Shown: positions 1-9,492, numbered from the stretch's first letter. The stretch is DNA of 64,000 bases from Jiella marina (GCF_024359545.1 NZ_JAKQZG010000001.1:186001-250000), one strand, 5' to 3'. Notes: generated by a model from the sequence alone, not told the origin. Made by a program: numbers and translations.

Positions 1-903
1 GAGGACAATATCGAACTCATCGCGATGGGCGAGGACGAGGACGACGAGAGCGTCATCCAGGAAGCCGAGACCGCGATCCGCGGACTGAAGGCCGAGGTCG
101 ACAAGCGTCAGATCGAAACTCTTCTGTCTGGCGAGGCCGATTCGAACGACACCTATCTCGAAGTCCATTCGGGCGCCGGCGGGACCGAGAGCCAGGACTG
201 GGCCGAGATGCTCGAGCGGATGTATATCCGCTGGGCCGAGCGGGCGAAGTTCAAGGTCGAGGTGCTCGAGGAGCATCCCGGCGAAGAAGCAGGCATCAAG
301 TCGGCGACGCTGCTGATCAAGGGCCACAATGCCTATGGCTGGGCGAAGACGGAGTCGGGCGTCCACCGCCTGGTCCGCATCTCGCCCTATGACAGCCAGG
401 CGCGGCGGCACACCTCCTTCGCTTCGGTCTGGGTCTACCCGGTGGTGGACGACACGATCGACATCGAGGTGAACGAGTCCGACTGCCGGGTCGATACCTA
501 TCGCGCCTCGGGCGCTGGCGGACAGCACGTCAACACGACGGATTCGGCGGTGCGTATCACGCATATTCCGACCGGCATTGTCGTGGCCTGCCAGCAGGAG
601 CGCTCGCAGCACAAGAACCGCGCGACGGCCTGGAACATGCTGAAGGCGCGTCTCTACGAGGCTGAGCTTGAGCGCCGGGAAGAAGCGGCCAATGCCGAGG
701 CCTCGAGCAAGACCCAGATCGGATGGGGCCACCAGATCCGCTCCTACGTTCTGCAGCCCTATCAGCTGGTGAAGGATCTGCGGACGGGCGTCGAGCACAC
801 GACACCCCAGGAAGTGCTCGACGGTGACCTCGACGAGTTCATGGAAGCCGCACTCGCCCATCGCGTCCATGGCGGCAACGCGGCGGTCGAAGACATCGAC
901 TGA
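1..903 (+). CDS. prfB: Peptide chain release factor 2, C-terminal part (5' end outside window)
   Basis: RF2 recognises UGA and UAA stop codons on the ribosome and triggers peptide release. About 300 residues are present; the family is usually about 365-375 residues, so only the N-terminal domain start, where RF2 genes often carry a programmed frameshift, lies outside the window. The frame is open from base 1. The peptidyl-hydrolysis motif GGQ is visible in [16 protein letters not shown] near base 520. The codon-reading tripeptide, SPF in E. coli, reads SPY here ([15 protein letters not shown] near base 380). The gene ends at TGA 901-903 and converges on an M23 peptidase gene, with a large hairpin between them. 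The identity is certain from several conserved blocks. Confidence 0.97.
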   Translation, partial: EDNIELIAMGEDEDDESVIQEAETAIRGLKAEVDKRQIETLLSGEADSNDTYLEVHSGAGGTESQDWAEMLERMYIRWAERAKFKVEVLEEHPGEEAGIKSATLLIKGHNAYGWAKTESGVHRLVRISPYDSQARRHTSFASVWVYPVVDDTIDIEVNESDCRVDTYRASGAGGQHVNTTDSAVRITHIPTGIVVACQQERSQHKNRATAWNMLKARLYEAELERREEAANAEASSKTQIGWGHQIRSYVLQPYQLVKDLRTGVEHTTPQEVLDGDLDEFMEAALAHRVHGGNAAVEDID

Positions 904-919
904 CCACCTGAGAATCGGT

Positions 920-961
920 TTCGCGAACTTGGGCTGAGCGAGGCTCAGCCGAGTTCGCGAA
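920..961. terminator. Bidirectional hairpin between prfB and the M23 peptidase gene
   Basis: Bases 920-929 (TTCGCGAACT) pair with 952-961 (AGTTCGCGAA), and 932-939 (GGCTGAGC) pair with 943-950 (GCTCAGCC), leaving a three-base loop and one small internal mismatch. It sits between two convergent genes and covers the stop codon of the minus-strand gene. Neither side has a clear T-run, so its strength as an intrinsic terminator is uncertain. Confidence 0.6.
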
Positions 962-2300
962 TCTGCTCTCCCATCCGGAAGAAGCGGGCCGGGTCGACGG
1001 CGCGGCCGTCTCGGCGGATCTCGTAGTGCAGATGCGGGCCGGTGCTTCTGCCCGTGCTGCCGACGGCGCCGATCGTCTCGCCGCGACTCACGACCTGCCC
1101 CTTCTTGACGTTGATCCGCGACATGTGGCCGTAGCGGGTCGTGATACCGTTGCCATGGTCGATCTCGACCATGTTGCCATAACCGCCCGAGCGTCCGGCA
1201 TGAACGACGGTTCCCGGGGCGGCGGCACCGATCCTGTGACCCATGGGGACCGCAAAATCGATGCCCGCATGCAGGGCACGGCGCTTCAGAAACGGATCCG
1301 AGCGAATACCGAAAGTGCTGGAGATTGCGTTGCGCGACATCGGCATGGCAAGCGGCATGTCTTCCGCAACCGCGCTCACGCGCTGCAAGTCATCGAGCGC
1401 CGTTTCAAGATCCGTATAGGAATCCTCGAAGGGGTCCGGTTCCGCGACGGGTTCGAACGGCCCGCCGGTCGCGCGCTCCGGTTCGCTTTGTTCGGGGAGG
1501 GCGATCCCGCCGGCTTTGAGGGTGCTGGCGATCTTCACCGCGCGTTCGCGGGCTTTCGTGGCGAGCGTCTCCAGGTGTTCGATCTGCTGAAGCTCGGCGA
1601 GGCTCAACGCCTTGCCGATTTCCCGGATCGCCTCCTCGGAGATGGCAGGTGCATTCTTTGCCACTCTGCTGGTTTTCTGGTCCTCTTGCTCGGCTATCCC
1701 TGCACGCAAACGACCGAGATCGAGCCTCGGATCGGCCTCCTCCGTGATGGAATCGGTTGAGAGAGTGTCGCTCGGAGCGGAGCCGGATGATGCGTCTGGG
1801 GAAATCGAGCCCGTCGAGAGATCTCGATCGAGCGAAGAGGCGTTCGCCGCGACGGGCTTGGGTGTCGGGATCGGAACAGAGGTGGGGATCAGCCCCGTGG
1901 CTTTTGCGCGCGACATCAGCGGCTGGAGGCGGTCATAGCGCGAGGCCAGCTCGTCCTGCTGTTCGAGCAGCACATCCACCTTCGTCTCGACCATCTTTTG
2001 GGCCAGGAACTGACGGCTGGTCATCCGATCGAGCTGGGTACGAAGGGCGAGGATGCGCTCTTCATATTGCCTTTGTTCCTGCCACTGACGCTCGGCGGCC
2101 CGAGAACCCCCATCATCTTCGAGAATGTAGGAGAGAGGCAGGGCGATCGCACCGGCAATCACGAGGCCGGCAAACGCCGAGCAGGCAGCCAGCGCCGCCC
2201 GTCCGACGGTGAAATGACGGACCTCTTCGCCGCGTGCGATGATGACGGTATGGGGGTGGCTTCGCTTGCCGAAGGTGTTCGTCAGCTTGTTCGCCCGCAT
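945..2300 (-). CDS. Membrane-anchored M23 (LytM-type) metallopeptidase
   Basis: Predicted inner-membrane protein with a periplasmic zinc endopeptidase domain that cleaves peptidoglycan peptide cross-links. A short cytoplasmic N-terminus is followed by one membrane segment (AALAACSAFAGLVIAGAIAL, about residue 35-55), a coiled-coil stretch rich in Q, E and R, a low-complexity Ser/Pro linker, and a C-terminal LytM domain. Zinc-site motifs are intact: HAGIDF (HxxxD) and HLHYEI (HxH). An upstream GTG at 2312 could add four residues; the ATG at 2300 was chosen. The architecture resembles the polar-growth endopeptidase RgsM of Sinorhizobium, but orthology is only inferred. The gene is single, convergent with prfB, and carries a CGTTAACCTTA motif upstream. 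Confidence 0.9.
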   Translation of the reverse strand: MRANKLTNTFGKRSHPHTVIIARGEEVRHFTVGRAALAACSAFAGLVIAGAIALPLSYILEDDGGSRAAERQWQEQRQYEERILALRTQLDRMTSRQFLAQKMVETKVDVLLEQQDELASRYDRLQPLMSRAKATGLIPTSVPIPTPKPVAANASSLDRDLSTGSISPDASSGSAPSDTLSTDSITEEADPRLDLGRLRAGIAEQEDQKTSRVAKNAPAISEEAIREIGKALSLAELQQIEHLETLATKARERAVKIASTLKAGGIALPEQSEPERATGGPFEPVAEPDPFEDSYTDLETALDDLQRVSAVAEDMPLAMPMSRNAISSTFGIRSDPFLKRRALHAGIDFAVPMGHRIGAAAPGTVVHAGRSGGYGNMVEIDHGNGITTRYGHMSRINVKKGQVVSRGETIGAVGSTGRSTGPHLHYEIRRDGRAVDPARFFRMGEQIRELG

Positions 2301-2352
2301 TGACGGAATCACTCGAAAGACTGCTTGGTGGGTGCGGGCGATTAGAGGTCCT

Positions 2353-2363
2353 TAAGGTTAACG
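2353..2363 (-). promoter_or_regulatory. CtrA-like half-site CGTTAACCTTA upstream of the M23 gene
   Basis: The 11-mer CGTTAACCTTA reads on the minus strand about 50 bases before the M23 start. The same 11-mer occurs upstream of the GPR-like gene at 55522-55532. TTAACC resembles the half-site of the alphaproteobacterial cell-cycle regulator CtrA (TTAA-N7-TTAA). A full-spaced second half-site is not present, so this is a candidate only. Confidence 0.3.
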
Positions 2364-2387
2364 TTTCCTTGCCGAGGCCGTTCGGGG

Positions 2388-3230
2388 TCAGCGAGAGCGC
2401 GGGGAAAGCGAGCGATAGAATGTGGGCGTCAGTCCGGCTTCGGCGCGGGCGCGGTCGTTGAAGGGGGCCTTCACGTCGCCGCGAAAGCTTTCCCGCACCA
2501 GAAGCTTGAAGCGTTCGGCCGGGTTTTCGCCGCGCCGGGCGCACAGAAAGCGGAACCATTTGGCGCCGATCGCGACGTGCTTCTTCTCGTCGCGGTAGAT
2601 GATCTCCAGGATCTTCGCCGTCTCGAGATCGCCGACCTCGGTCAGCTTCTCGATCATCGAAGGCGTCACGTCCAGGCCGCGGGCTTCGAGAATCAGGGGC
2701 ACGACCGCGAGACGGGCAGAGAGATCATGCGAGGTCGCCTCGACCGCCTGCCAGAGCCCGTCATGGGCCGGCATGGCGCCGTAGCGCGAGCCGAGCGATT
2801 GGAGTCGCCGGGAGAGGAGACCGAAATGCTTCGCTTCTTCGAGCGCCACCGTCATCCAGCCGTCGAAGAAGGAGCGCGGCATGGTCTCCTGGGCGAAGCG
2901 GGCCACGATGTCGAGGGCGAGATCGATGGCGTTGAGTTCGATATGGGCGAGCGCATGGATCAGGACGATCCGGCCTTCCTCCGTGTGGATCGACCGGCGC
3001 TTCAGCTTGCGGGGTGAGACGAGTTCAGGCTCGGCGGGGCGGCCGGGACGCCCCGGATGAGACGGATCCGAAGCGGAATGCAGACCGAGCCGCCGCCCGA
3101 ACCACAGGCGGCAGGCAAGATTCGTCCTGTCGACCTTCTCGTCCAGATCGGCCGAGGCGAGAGCCTCGATCGCCGCCTGCCGAAGCGTGGACGGCCAGGC
3201 TGCCCTATCGTCATCCTGGATGACCGTCAT
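2388..3230 (-). CDS. DUF455 ferritin-like diiron domain protein
   Basis: 280-residue protein of the DUF455 family, a ferritin-like four-helix group with predicted diiron ligands. Ligand-type motifs are present in order: ALAHIELNAIDL, ALEEAKHF and RDEKKHVAIG, the E/H pairs expected for a carboxylate-bridged metal site. The physiological substrate of the family is not established; diiron monooxygenase or metal-storage roles are possible. The ATG at 3230 overlaps the TGA of the upstream bcp gene by four bases (ATGA), so the two are probably translationally coupled. That pairing with a peroxiredoxin suggests a link to oxidative stress, which is inference. Confidence 0.85.
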   Translation of the reverse strand: MTVIQDDDRAAWPSTLRQAAIEALASADLDEKVDRTNLACRLWFGRRLGLHSASDPSHPGRPGRPAEPELVSPRKLKRRSIHTEEGRIVLIHALAHIELNAIDLALDIVARFAQETMPRSFFDGWMTVALEEAKHFGLLSRRLQSLGSRYGAMPAHDGLWQAVEATSHDLSARLAVVPLILEARGLDVTPSMIEKLTEVGDLETAKILEIIYRDEKKHVAIGAKWFRFLCARRGENPAERFKLLVRESFRGDVKAPFNDRARAEAGLTPTFYRSLSPRSR

Positions 3231-3703
3231 TTCGTCTCGGGCAATTGCCGCGCGGCTTCCAGAACCTCCTGCGCGTGGCCGGGCACTTTCACCTTCGGCC
3301 AGATGCGGGCGACCGTTCCGTCTGCGGCGATGAGGGCGGTCGTGCGATCCACGCCCATGTATTTGCGGCCGTACATGGATTTTTCGACCCAGACGCCGAA
3401 AGCGCCGATCAGCGACTTTTCCTCGTCGGAAAGGAGGCGGACGGCCAGTTCATGCTTGTCGCGGAACTTCTCGTGCTTCTTCACCGGATCAGGCGAAACT
3501 CCGAACACTTCGACGCCGAGGTTGTCGAACTCGGGCTTGAGACCGGTAAAATCGACAGCTTCGCGCGTGCATCCCGAGGTATCGTCCTTCGGATAGAAAT
3601 AGAGCACGAACGGCTTGCCCTTCAGATCATCGAGCGTGACCGTTTTGCCGCGGTCGTCCGGAAGACTGAATTCGGGACACCGATCGCCAAGCGAAACCGC
3701 CAT
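3227..3703 (-). CDS. bcp: Thioredoxin-dependent peroxiredoxin, Bcp/PrxQ type
   Basis: 158-residue cytoplasmic peroxiredoxin that reduces H2O2 and organic hydroperoxides. The peroxidatic cysteine lies in YFYPKDDTSGCTREA. The resolving cysteine found five residues later in E. coli Bcp is absent (CTREAV), so this is a 1-Cys or alternative-resolution variant. The start was set at the ATG at 3703, which has AAGGATG about six bases upstream; the open frame continues 146 codons further upstream without any similarity to the family. It overlaps the DUF455 gene by four bases and is divergent from the AsmA-like gene, with about 250 bases between. Confidence 0.93.
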   Translation of the reverse strand: MAVSLGDRCPEFSLPDDRGKTVTLDDLKGKPFVLYFYPKDDTSGCTREAVDFTGLKPEFDNLGVEVFGVSPDPVKKHEKFRDKHELAVRLLSDEEKSLIGAFGVWVEKSMYGRKYMGVDRTTALIAADGTVARIWPKVKVPGHAQEVLEAARQLPETK

Positions 3704-3953
3704 GTTGTCATCCTTTTGGCCCAATGAATGGAAATAGGCACGCCCGTAAATCGCCCTCGCATGGAAAGCGAAGCGGCAACGGCCCGGTAGATGCCGGCAA
3801 GATAGCGCAACGCGCGGGGGAGAGCGAAATGTTTGCGCGCGCGCGGCGGGCCCGTTCCACAGGATATCGTTTCGCGTGCCGCTCCACGAGCGGCGGACGG
3901 AAAGGGTCTTTGCCGGACCTTCAAGATTGCCGTGATGCAGGGTCTGCGGTTTC

Positions 3954-6900
3954 ATGAGGCGGAGCATCCGAATTGGGGCTTTCGGTCTCGCTGGTGCGGT
4001 CTTTCTGGCGGCGCTTGCAGTCGGGGCCTTGTCGACCGCATCCGGCAAGCAACTGCTCGCCCGACAGACCGAGCGACTGGCCGCCTCGCTTCTGCCCGGT
4101 GATTTTTCCATTGCGCTGGGTGAACAGGACTTTGGCTTCACTTTCGCGAGCGGCTTCGCTTTCGATGTGAAGAATGTGGTCCTCAGCGATCGCGGGAGCG
4201 GCGAGACGGTCGTCGCAATCGATTCCCTGCAAAGCGGTGTCGGCCTGCTCGATCTTCTGACCGGCGATTTGGCGCTCGGTCATCTGACTCTGAGCGGCTT
4301 GCGGATCGATGCCGAACGCCTGCCGCGCGGAGGAGAGTTCCCGCCCCTCGACGCGACAGCCGTCTTTGCCGCAGTCGACGCGGGAGCCCGGCGGATCGCC
4401 GCGCTGCCGGTGGATTTCATCGAACTGGCTGATCTCCGTGTGCTTGGGGATGACCACGCCGCGCTGCCGCGTCTCGTGCGGGCGGTCGTTGAAAAACCAG
4501 CGCAAGACGAGATCCGCTTTGATGTCGCACTGGACGTTTCAGGAGAGATCGTCGAAGCCGTGGGCGATCTCGCCTTGGCGGAAAACCGCAAGACAGTGTC
4601 GCGTCTCGACCTCGCCACCAATGCGATGTCCTTCGCCATGCCGTCCGATGACACCTGGGACGGAAAGACCGTCGAAACCCGGACAACCGTTTCGCTCTCT
4701 ACCGAAAACGACCAGAGAATCCTTCGCTTCGACACGGATGCGGCGCTTCTTGGTGGTGAGCGTGGAGACCATGATCCCCGGCTCGAGGCAAAGCTCGCTT
4801 CCTACATGAGGGAAGACGACCAAGCCTTTGTCTCCGATATAACAATAACCGACGAAGCAACCTTCCGAGGCCGCTTCACGGCTTCGGTCGACCTTGCTTC
4901 GACGACAGGCACCTATCCGGTGAGCCTGCGATCACGGGAACTCGTCTCCGCGGTTGGGTCACGTGATGGGAGCAACGGCAGCGATGTGGCACGCGCCGCC
5001 GACTTCGCCGCAAGCGGCACGTTCGATCCGCGCGCCATGCGGCTGTCGTTTCCCGACATCGCACTGGAAATGGCGAGCGGCTCGGTCAACGGGCGGGCGG
5101 AGATCAGGGATGACGCGCACGGCGGCGCCCTAAGCACGAAGTTTCGAGCGACGGGCGTGTCGGCGGCCGACCTCAAGGCGTTCTGGCCGTTTTTCCTCGT
5201 GGATGGGCCTCGCGAGTGGGTCTTCGACAATCTCCTGGCCGGCCAGGTTGGTTCGGCGACCTTCGACCTGGCCATGACGCTGCCACGCCTCGCCGCGATC
5301 GTCGTGCCGGGTGTCGAACCCGAGGCCGACGAGGTGCGGCTCGCTCTCGATTTCGGGCAGGGACATTTCCGGACTGTCGGCGAAATGCCGGCACTCACCG
5401 AAGTGAAGGGAACCATCCGCTACGCCGGTGGTCAGACCGAGATTGCGGTCGAAACCGCAAGCGTCGAGGGCATGACGGGACTTTCGGTCCTGCCGTCGAC
5501 GTTGGGTTTCCGGTCCGAGGCCGAGGCTGTCGCGGCTTCGCTCTCCCTCGGACTGGAAGGCGAGGCGTCGGCCATTCTCTCGCTGCTCGGACATGAGCCG
5601 GTCGACAGGCTGAACGAACTGGAGGTCGGGCCAGAGGACGTGGCTGGCCGAGCACGGGTCAAGCTCGACGCCGGCTTTCGCTTGTCTCGGGAGCCGCGGG
5701 AGCGAGATTTCTTATCCGACGCAATCGAAGACTGGTCGGTGGTTGCCGAGCTGGATGGTGTCGACATCCGGAAACCGATCCGCGGTCACAGGCTTGGCCG
5801 GCTGACAGGTCTCGCAGTGATCGCACCCGGAAACGCCATGGGTGAGCTCTCGGCCCACATCGACGGGCTGCCGGCCACGATCAACTTCTCGCGGCCGCTG
5901 GCGCCGGAGCCTGTCGGCGAGCCGTCGTTGAAGATTTCCGCGCGGATCGAGAGTGGCATGCTGGCAGAGGTCTCTCCGGTTCTCGCCGACTTCGTGAGCG
6001 GGCCCCTCGACGTCGAATTGACGCAGACGGATGCGGGCTTTGCGGCCGAGGTCGATCTGGGTGCGGCGGCCATGCGCCTGCCGCCGATTGGCTGGAGCAA
6101 GAGCGCCGGCATTCCGGCCCGGCTGACATTCGATGTTCTGAGGACGGGCAGTCGGACGCGGATCAACGACGCGGTTCTCGAAGGCGAGGGTTTCTCGGCG
6201 CGCGGACGCGCGAGGCTTGATGAGGCGGGGCTCGAAACTCTCGTGCTTGAGTCCCTCTCCCTGAACCCGGGCGACGCGGTCTCCGCACGGCTCTCCCGGA
6301 TAGAAGGCGGCCTCGGCCTCAGCGTGGCCGGCACGAGCATCGATGCGCGCCCCGTGATCTCGGCCCTTCGTGACCGGTTTGGCGATGATGATCCCGCCTC
6401 GGGTCCATCCTCGTCGAAGAGTCGTCTGATCGTGGAGCTATCCGCGCAGCGACTTCTCGGCTTCAACGGTGAGACGATGCAGAATGTCGAACTGCGCTAC
6501 GAGGAGCGCGACGATCGCATTCGAGCCGCCTCCCTGACGGCCAACCTCGAAAGAGGAGAGGTGACCGGCTTCATCGGTCCAGCGGACGACGGCACGGCAA
6601 GCGTGGACGCGACAATCGCCGATACGGGTGCTTTCTTGCGGTTCGCGGGCTTGTACGAGCACATGCGCGGTGGTCAGGCGGGCATCCGCCTTCGCGGCCG
6701 GGACGGCGGGTTCGCCGGATCGTTTCGTGTCCGCAACTTCAGCCTCGTTGGCGAAGAGCGACTGCGAAGCCTTGTGGGAACCGGGAACTACGCGAGCGAC
6801 AGTCTCGCAGGCCGACTCGGCCGCGACCTGCCGGTCGCCAATGCCTTCTTCGAGACCGCTCGGGCCCGCCTGTTCTGGCGGGATGGCCGGCTGGTGGTGG

Positions 6901-7184
6901 AGAACGGCATTCTTCGCGGGCCGATCTTCGGGTCGAGTTTCGAGGGCACCCTGATCGACGCTGCGAGCCGGATCGCGATCAACGGTTCGTTTATGCCCGC
7001 TTACGGCGTCAACCGCATCTTCGGTGCGCTGCCGCTGGTCGGCAACGTGCTCGGCAACGGCATCGAGGGCGGCCTGATCGGCATTACCTACCGGCTGGAG
7101 GGGGCGTTTTCAGACCCGACCCTGACGGTCAATCCGATTTCGCTGATCGCACCGGGCATCTTCAGGCGCATTTTCGAGTACTGA
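3954..7184 (+). CDS. AsmA-like / DUF3971 envelope protein
   Basis: 1076-residue protein anchored by one N-terminal membrane segment (FGLAGAVFLAALAVGAL, residues about 9-25) and otherwise periplasmic. It has the repetitive beta-rich character of AsmA/TamB/YhdP-type bridge proteins. The C-terminal block with GSSFEGTLIDAASRIAINGSF and LPLVGNVLGNGIEGGLIGIT is characteristic of alphaproteobacterial DUF3971/AsmA_2 proteins. This superfamily is implicated in anterograde phospholipid transport to the outer membrane; that role here is by family only. The gene stands alone, divergent from bcp and convergent with tyrS. Confidence 0.88.
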   Translation: MRRSIRIGAFGLAGAVFLAALAVGALSTASGKQLLARQTERLAASLLPGDFSIALGEQDFGFTFASGFAFDVKNVVLSDRGSGETVVAIDSLQSGVGLLDLLTGDLALGHLTLSGLRIDAERLPRGGEFPPLDATAVFAAVDAGARRIAALPVDFIELADLRVLGDDHAALPRLVRAVVEKPAQDEIRFDVALDVSGEIVEAVGDLALAENRKTVSRLDLATNAMSFAMPSDDTWDGKTVETRTTVSLSTENDQRILRFDTDAALLGGERGDHDPRLEAKLASYMREDDQAFVSDITITDEATFRGRFTASVDLASTTGTYPVSLRSRELVSAVGSRDGSNGSDVARAADFAASGTFDPRAMRLSFPDIALEMASGSVNGRAEIRDDAHGGALSTKFRATGVSAADLKAFWPFFLVDGPREWVFDNLLAGQVGSATFDLAMTLPRLAAIVVPGVEPEADEVRLALDFGQGHFRTVGEMPALTEVKGTIRYAGGQTEIAVETASVEGMTGLSVLPSTLGFRSEAEAVAASLSLGLEGEASAILSLLGHEPVDRLNELEVGPEDVAGRARVKLDAGFRLSREPRERDFLSDAIEDWSVVAELDGVDIRKPIRGHRLGRLTGLAVIAPGNAMGELSAHIDGLPATINFSRPLAPEPVGEPSLKISARIESGMLAEVSPVLADFVSGPLDVELTQTDAGFAAEVDLGAAAMRLPPIGWSKSAGIPARLTFDVLRTGSRTRINDAVLEGEGFSARGRARLDEAGLETLVLESLSLNPGDAVSARLSRIEGGLGLSVAGTSIDARPVISALRDRFGDDDPASGPSSSKSRLIVELSAQRLLGFNGETMQNVELRYEERDDRIRAASLTANLERGEVTGFIGPADDGTASVDATIADTGAFLRFAGLYEHMRGGQAGIRLRGRDGGFAGSFRVRNFSLVGEERLRSLVGTGNYASDSLAGRLGRDLPVANAFFETARARLFWRDGRLVVENGILRGPIFGSSFEGTLIDAASRIAINGSFMPAYGVNRIFGALPLVGNVLGNGIEGGLIGITYRLEGAFSDPTLTVNPISLIAPGIFRRIFEY

Positions 7185-7224
7185 GCCGCCGGCCGCCGGT
7201 CACTCCGACGTCAAGCCGTTCCGG

Positions 7225-8475
7225 CTACTCCGGTCGAACGAGCACGTGCTTCTTGCGGCCGAGGGACAGCTTGACCACGCCGTCGACGAGGTCGCTCTCG
7301 TCGACGCTGAGGCGAGGATCGGAAACCGGCTGATCGTTGAGGCGCACGGCACCCCCCTGAACATGACGGCGGGCCTCGCCATTGGAGCCGGCGAGACCCG
7401 CCGAAACCAGAAGTGAAAGAAGGCCGACGCCGGAGGCCAGTTCGCTGCGAGCGACAGCGATGCTCGGGAGATTGTCGGCGAGGGCACCCTCCTCGAAGGT
7501 CTTGCGGGCGGTTTCCGCTGCTTCTTCGGCCGCCGCACGACCGTGAAGCATCGCCGTCACTTCGTTGGCGAGAATCTTCTTCGTCTCGTTGATTTCCGAC
7601 CCGGCGAGCGCCGACAGCCGAGTGATCTCGTCCAGCGGCAAGGTCGTGTAGAGCTTCAGGAAGCGGACGACGTCGGCGTCCTCGGTGTTACGCCAGTACT
7701 GCCAGAAATCGTAAGGACTCAGCATATCGGCGTTGAGCCAGATCGCACCGGAGGCGGTCTTGCCCATCTTGGCACCGGAGGCGGTCGTCAGCAGCGGGGA
7801 GGTAAGGGCGAAGAGTTCCGCGCCCTCCATCCGTCGCCCGAGCTCTATCCCATTGATGATGTTGCCCCATTGATCCGAACCGCCCATCTGCAATCGGCAG
7901 CCCAGTCGCTTGTAGAGCTCCACATAGTCGTAGGCCTGGAGGATCATGTAGTTGAATTCCAGGAAGGATAGCGACTGCTCGCGGTCGAGACGCAGCTTGA
8001 CCGAGTCGAAGGACAGCATCCGATTGACTGAGAAATGTCGCCCGACGTCCCGCAGGAACGGGACATATTTGATGTCGAGCAGCCACTCGGCGTTGTCGAT
8101 CATGACCGCGTCGGTCGGCCCATCGCCGAAGCTCAGATAGTTTTCGAAGGCCTGGCGGATGCCGGCCAGATTTTCGGCGATCGTGTCCTGAGTCTGGAGT
8201 TTTCGAGCTTCGTCCTTGAACGAAGGATCGCCGATCATGCCCGTCCCGCCGCCCATGAGCGCGATCGGGCGATGGCCGGTCTGCTGCATCCAGTAGAGCA
8301 GCATAATCTGCATGAGCGAGCCGACATGCAGGCTCTTCGCGGTGGGATCGAAGCCGATATAGCCGGTGACGGTCTCCTTCGAGAACAGTTCGTCGAGCCC
8401 GGTGTCATCCGACAGCTGGTGGATGAAGCCCCGTTCTGAAAGGATCGACAGGAAGTCGGACTTGAAGCTCGTCAT
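7225..8475 (-). CDS. tyrS: Tyrosyl-tRNA synthetase
   Basis: 416-residue class I aminoacyl-tRNA synthetase charging tRNA-Tyr in the cytoplasm. The HIGH-type motif is HVGS ([12 protein letters not shown]) and the KMSKS-type loop is KMGKTASGA. The tyrosine-binding region [24 protein letters not shown] is typical of bacterial TyrS, and a C-terminal S4 RNA-binding domain ([19 protein letters not shown]) is present. Length and both ends match the family. It converges with the AsmA-like gene, with 40 bases between stops, and the 147 bases before its start show no clear site. Confidence 0.97.
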   Translation of the reverse strand: MTSFKSDFLSILSERGFIHQLSDDTGLDELFSKETVTGYIGFDPTAKSLHVGSLMQIMLLYWMQQTGHRPIALMGGGTGMIGDPSFKDEARKLQTQDTIAENLAGIRQAFENYLSFGDGPTDAVMIDNAEWLLDIKYVPFLRDVGRHFSVNRMLSFDSVKLRLDREQSLSFLEFNYMILQAYDYVELYKRLGCRLQMGGSDQWGNIINGIELGRRMEGAELFALTSPLLTTASGAKMGKTASGAIWLNADMLSPYDFWQYWRNTEDADVVRFLKLYTTLPLDEITRLSALAGSEINETKKILANEVTAMLHGRAAAEEAAETARKTFEEGALADNLPSIAVARSELASGVGLLSLLVSAGLAGSNGEARRHVQGGAVRLNDQPVSDPRLSVDESDLVDGVVKLSLGRKKHVLVRPE

Positions 8476-8622
8476 CTCGCTCGTGTCTTTTCGGTTCTAT
8501 CGGCAAAGCGGCGCGGACACCTCGTCGGGAGCACGCGCCGCGCCTTCCAGTTCGGTCGAGGACGCTGCGCTGAGACCGGCAACAATCCGCTTAAATCTTG
8601 GCTCCGTTCCGGTGCCCGGGCT

Positions 8623-9297
8623 TCAGCGCAAACGCTTCGGCCTGGGATCGGACAGTTCGCCTGCCAGGCGCCGGTCCAGATACTCGGCGCATTCGGCGAT
8701 CAGTTCCTCGTTCATGCCACTGAAGAAATGATTGGCTTCGTCCATCGTCTTCTGACTGATGACGATGCCCTTTTGCGCCTTCAGCTTGTCGACCAGCACC
8801 TGCACGTCGCGCGGCGGCGCCACCCGGTCCTTGCCGCCATGGATGATCAGGCCGGAGGAGGGGCAGGGGGCAAGGAAGGAGAAATCGTAGGAATTGGGCT
8901 GCGGAGCGACCGAGATGAAGCCTTCGATCTCGGGCCGGCGCATCAGCAGTTGCATGCCGATCCAGGCGCCGAAAGAATAACCCGCCACCCAGCACTGCTT
9001 GGAATCGGGATGCAGGCTCTGCACCCAATCGAGCGCCGAAGCGGCGTCGGATAGCTCGCCAGCGCCGTGGTCGAATTCGCCCTGGCTGCGTCCGATGCCG
9101 CGGAAATTGAAGCGCAGGGTCGTGAATCCCCGCTCAACGAACATGTAGAAAAGCTGATAGACGATCTGATTGTTCATCGTCCCGCCGAACCGCGGATGCG
9201 GATGGAGGACCACGGCGATCGGCGCGTTCTTTTCCTTGGCCGCCTGGTAGCGGCCTTCAAGACGCCCCGCCGGGCCATTGAAGATCACTTCGGGCAT
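8623..9297 (-). CDS. Alpha/beta hydrolase, dienelactone-hydrolase-like
   Basis: 224-residue cytoplasmic alpha/beta hydrolase. The nucleophile elbow GYSFGAW (GxSxG) supplies Ser; the Asp lies in IIHGGKDRVAPP and the His near MDEANHFFSGM. The oxyanion-hole segment HPHPRFGGTMNN is typical of the alphaproteobacterial family often annotated as dienelactone hydrolase or YfhR/YtpA-like; no substrate can be assigned. The ATG at 9297 was chosen, with AGAAAGAG upstream; a TTG six codons earlier also keeps the frame. It is divergent from the suf operon, so the 9298-9492 gap holds promoters for both. Confidence 0.85.
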   Translation of the reverse strand: MPEVIFNGPAGRLEGRYQAAKEKNAPIAVVLHPHPRFGGTMNNQIVYQLFYMFVERGFTTLRFNFRGIGRSQGEFDHGAGELSDAASALDWVQSLHPDSKQCWVAGYSFGAWIGMQLLMRRPEIEGFISVAPQPNSYDFSFLAPCPSSGLIIHGGKDRVAPPRDVQVLVDKLKAQKGIVISQKTMDEANHFFSGMNEELIAECAEYLDRRLAGELSDPRPKRLR

Positions 9298-9345
9298 ATA
9301 AATACTCTTTCTCAAGCGGGCGATTCAGGGCACAGGCGCCGTCGC

Positions 9346-9374
9346 TTGACGAAGCCCGGTCGGCTTCGTAAGTT
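9346..9374 (+). promoter_or_regulatory. Candidate promoter of the suf operon
   Basis: TTGACG at 9346-9351 is followed after 17 bases by TAAGTT at 9369-9374. The -35 is near consensus and the -10 is weak, as expected for a regulated promoter. Transcription would start near 9381, inside the adjacent Irr-type box. The coding start is at 9493. Confidence 0.5.
9350..9368. promoter_or_regulatory. Perfect inverted repeat between -35 and -10 of the suf promoter
   Basis: CGAAGCC at 9350-9356 and GGCTTCG at 9362-9368 form a perfect 7-base inverted repeat with a five-base centre. It fills the spacer of the candidate suf promoter. A repressor or spacer-acting activator could bind here; the protein is unknown. 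It does not match the RirA (IRO) box well. Confidence 0.35.
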
Positions 9375-9378
9375 CCAC

Positions 9379-9395
9379 TTTAGAAGGGTTCCAAA
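9379..9395. promoter_or_regulatory. ICE/Irr-type iron box upstream of the suf operon
   Basis: TTTAGAAGGGTTCCAAA is a near-perfect palindrome with three central bases and matches the Irr-binding iron control element (TTTAGAA-N3-TTCTAAA type) at all but one position. Irr is the haem-dependent Fur-family regulator of Hyphomicrobiales and suf genes are known members of its predicted regulon. The box overlaps the predicted transcription start, which would favour repression. Confidence 0.65.
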
Positions 9396-9492
9396 CTACG
9401 GAGGCCGTGCGAGGGCGTTTCTTAGTCCTTTTACTGGCCGAATTTCAAGGAATTTGCGTCGGCAGGAGCCGATCGATTCTCGGCGGATTCTG

